Assembly: GCF_040869045.1 (NCBI RefSeq)
Contig: NC_090319.1
Span: 264,074,897 to 264,138,896 of the forward strand
From: Eurosta solidaginis
Taxonomy: Eukaryota; Arthropoda; Insecta; Diptera; Tephritidae
DNA length: 64,000 nucleotides
Reading direction: 5' to 3'
Below, in pieces: positions 62,637 through 64,000 of the stretch. The first letter of the stretch is position 1. Every line of letters starts with the position of its first letter. The notes under the pieces were generated by a model, which was not told the origin of the DNA, did not search any database, and worked only from the letters and a program-made list of their open reading frames with translations. Position numbers and translations under genes: made by a program.

Positions 62637-64000
62637 AAAGATCAATTTATTCAAAAATATCGTATTTGTGGTCGGATTTGGTTTATATTTGGAACAAATA
62701 TTACATACAGTCCAGTAGAAGTGACATCAAAATATTTTGGAGTCCGAGGAGGAACAGGCATACGTGGCGCAGAGTCGAGTAAAGTCTTTGGAAGGATTAT
62801 GTATTGAGGACTTAGATTGTAACAAATTGTCATGAAAGAGTCCTTGTAATAATGAGACACTAAATGAACTAAATAGAATGAGAAATAATAAATAAAGACT
62901 AAAAACTTGACACGCCCAACGCTTTTATTTAATTATCTGATCAACGCCCTAGATTGATGAGGAGTGTGATTACCAGTACCTAGGACCTACCTAATTATTT
63001 TTTAGCTTTAAGTATTGTTATTACTTCTTGTAAGTATTGTTTTCAATAAAACCGTTTAACTTAAACATTTTTTTTTATTATTTTTTATAGAATATTGTTT
63101 ACTTAAAACAAACAGATTCTTTTCTGTTGAAATGACTATACAATTAACCATAATGCGATAAATTTTACTGAATAACAGCAAACTTAATTTGTTGATTTTA
63201 CTAGCTTAATTTCTTTCGGTGTATTTAGTTTTACAAATAATGTGTGTGTACGAGTTTTACTTTATTAATTTTTTTTTTTCAAATATGTCTGCTTTAATTT
63301 ATTTATAGACTCTTTAAATTCAGCATTCTTTCTCGTACTTTAAGACAAATGCTTATTGTATACACCCATATATATATATGTATTTACATATAAATATGAA
63401 TTTGCCTTCAACTGCACATATGGTAAATGCATTCGCTAATGGCATTGCATTGAATTTGACTGTTTATTGATAATCATGCCAATCAATTGTCAATCATGTT
63501 TCCTTCTGGCACGAAACAAAAAATTAAAAATAAAACGTGAAAAAATATGTATAAGAAATCCATTGTAAACGTAAGGAGTAACACAAGCATAATTGATCGT
63601 TTTGTAAATAAATACATAATTAACACAACAGATACGCATTATCTTTTACAATGTATTGCGATCCTTTAGCATATAAAGCAAATGTTTCTTGGGTAGGAAA
63701 TCTGTTTTTGGTCAAAATTATTCTATTAGCAAGATTCTTATGGATACAAAAAAAAACTCGATACATACGAATAGCAATGGTCATGCATTGAAAGCCATAA
63801 ATATGCATGTAAATATTATTTCTTTAAAGTGCTTTCTATACACTCAAAGAAAAAAGTATTGGTATAAGTACTTTTTGGTAATTTCCAACTAATTGCGGCA
63901 AACACAATTATTTTCGCGTTTTTTTTGTAAAAAACATGTACAAATATGTACTAAAATCAATATAAACCAAAGTTCTACATCTTACGCAAAATTCGCGGGA

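Larger units (their letters stand above)
62450..62775. repeat. tandem repeat of 117 bp, two good units and a partial third
   Basis: AAAATCGCCGCTAGGTGGCG, then AAGATCNNNNTATTC, ATCGTATTTGTGGTC(C/G)GATTTG and ATATTTGGAACA, recurs with a spacing of 117 bp (62506 to 62623). A third unit keeps TTGGAACAAATATTACATAC and a degraded GTGGCGCAGAG. Confidence 0.85.
61768..63222. mobile_element. candidate TIR-bounded element (TACACTGAAAGAAA ends)
   Basis: TACACTGAAAGAAA (about 61768) and, reverse complemented, TACACCGAAAGAAA (ending about 63222) face each other. Inner GGTCAATTCAACC and TTGATTTTACTAGCTTAATT words are of the same style as 60890-61260. It has no transposase. With only about 14 bp of termini, the pairing could be coincidental, or two separate elements may be present. 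It encloses the tandem CTCF-like repeat. Confidence 0.35.
56563..64000 (-). other. hth: hth intron upstream of the homeodomain exon (partial)
   Basis: This is the sequence 5' of the exon in transcript direction. No MEIS-domain or linker exon was found in it. It contains the repeat pair partner at 56650-57370, foldback copy 3, the 60.2-kb dispersed repeat, MITE-like ends and the tandem CTCF-like motifs near 62.5 kb. Elsewhere (57370-58945, 59300-60240, 60345-60890, 61260-61768, 63222-64000) I see only AT-rich unique-looking DNA and short simple repeats. Confidence 0.6.

Overview
The window looks like one stretch of a higher-dipteran genome, probably a tephritid-type (acalyptrate) fly. It is AT-rich, has (CAA)n/(GTT)n runs, contains almost no open coding sequence, and is dominated by fly-type transposable elements (P-like, PIF/Harbinger, Tc1, Ty3/gypsy, R1- and I/LOA-type LINEs, tRNA-derived SINEs, Helentron-like elements). 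The one convincing host feature is a 149-bp exon on the minus strand (56414-56562). It encodes the linker and first homeodomain helix of homothorax (hth, the MEIS/TALE transcription factor). It has clean splice sites and the frame is fully open. The window is therefore best read as the interior of the hth transcription unit: at least 56 kb of downstream intron (1-56413) and at least 7.4 kb of upstream intron (56563-64000), with no second exon recognised.

Layout. 1-681: decayed PIF/Harbinger transposase. About 840-1260: diverged tandem repeats. 1518-9421: a Ty3/gypsy-like element (two related LTRs, gag with zinc knuckle, protease, integrase tail) that has lost its RT/RNase H/integrase core. 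Its gag is split by a 4.9-kb P-like DNA transposon (2662-7563) with matching terminal inverted repeats, a 9-bp target duplication and a transposase gene whose four predicted exons splice into one 726-residue frame. 9547-10112: SINE fragment and a palindromic TA-flanked MITE. 10636-18452: a satellite of 17 monomers of about 462 bp. 18891-22141: a Helentron/DINE-like element carrying a (GTCC)n microsatellite and a 128-bp minisatellite. 22-31 kb: mostly intron with small elements. 31.5-33.2 kb: an I/LOA-type LINE interrupted by a 5'-truncated R1-clade LINE. 33-48 kb: foldback elements, minisatellites, a TIR element with a tRNA-like insert, SINE and MITE copies. 48.6-49.65 kb: a LINE RNase H remnant interrupted by a (CAA)-tailed SINE-like element. 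50-64 kb: a TTAA-flanked MITE candidate, duplicated repeats, the hth exon, and tandem CTCF-like motifs near 62.5 kb.

How it fits together. The host gene contributes a short homeodomain exon flanked by very long introns, and these introns have accumulated nested insertions. Some insertions look young (LINE and SINE with intact target duplications, the P-like element with an undamaged coding frame, a satellite with recently duplicated trimers). Others are old (Harbinger, gypsy, LINE RT fragments). The P-like element is the most notable item: it appears to keep the whole P-transposase architecture, including a final intron whose retention would give a truncated protein like the known P repressor. 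All names rest on reading translations and motifs by eye; no database search was possible.
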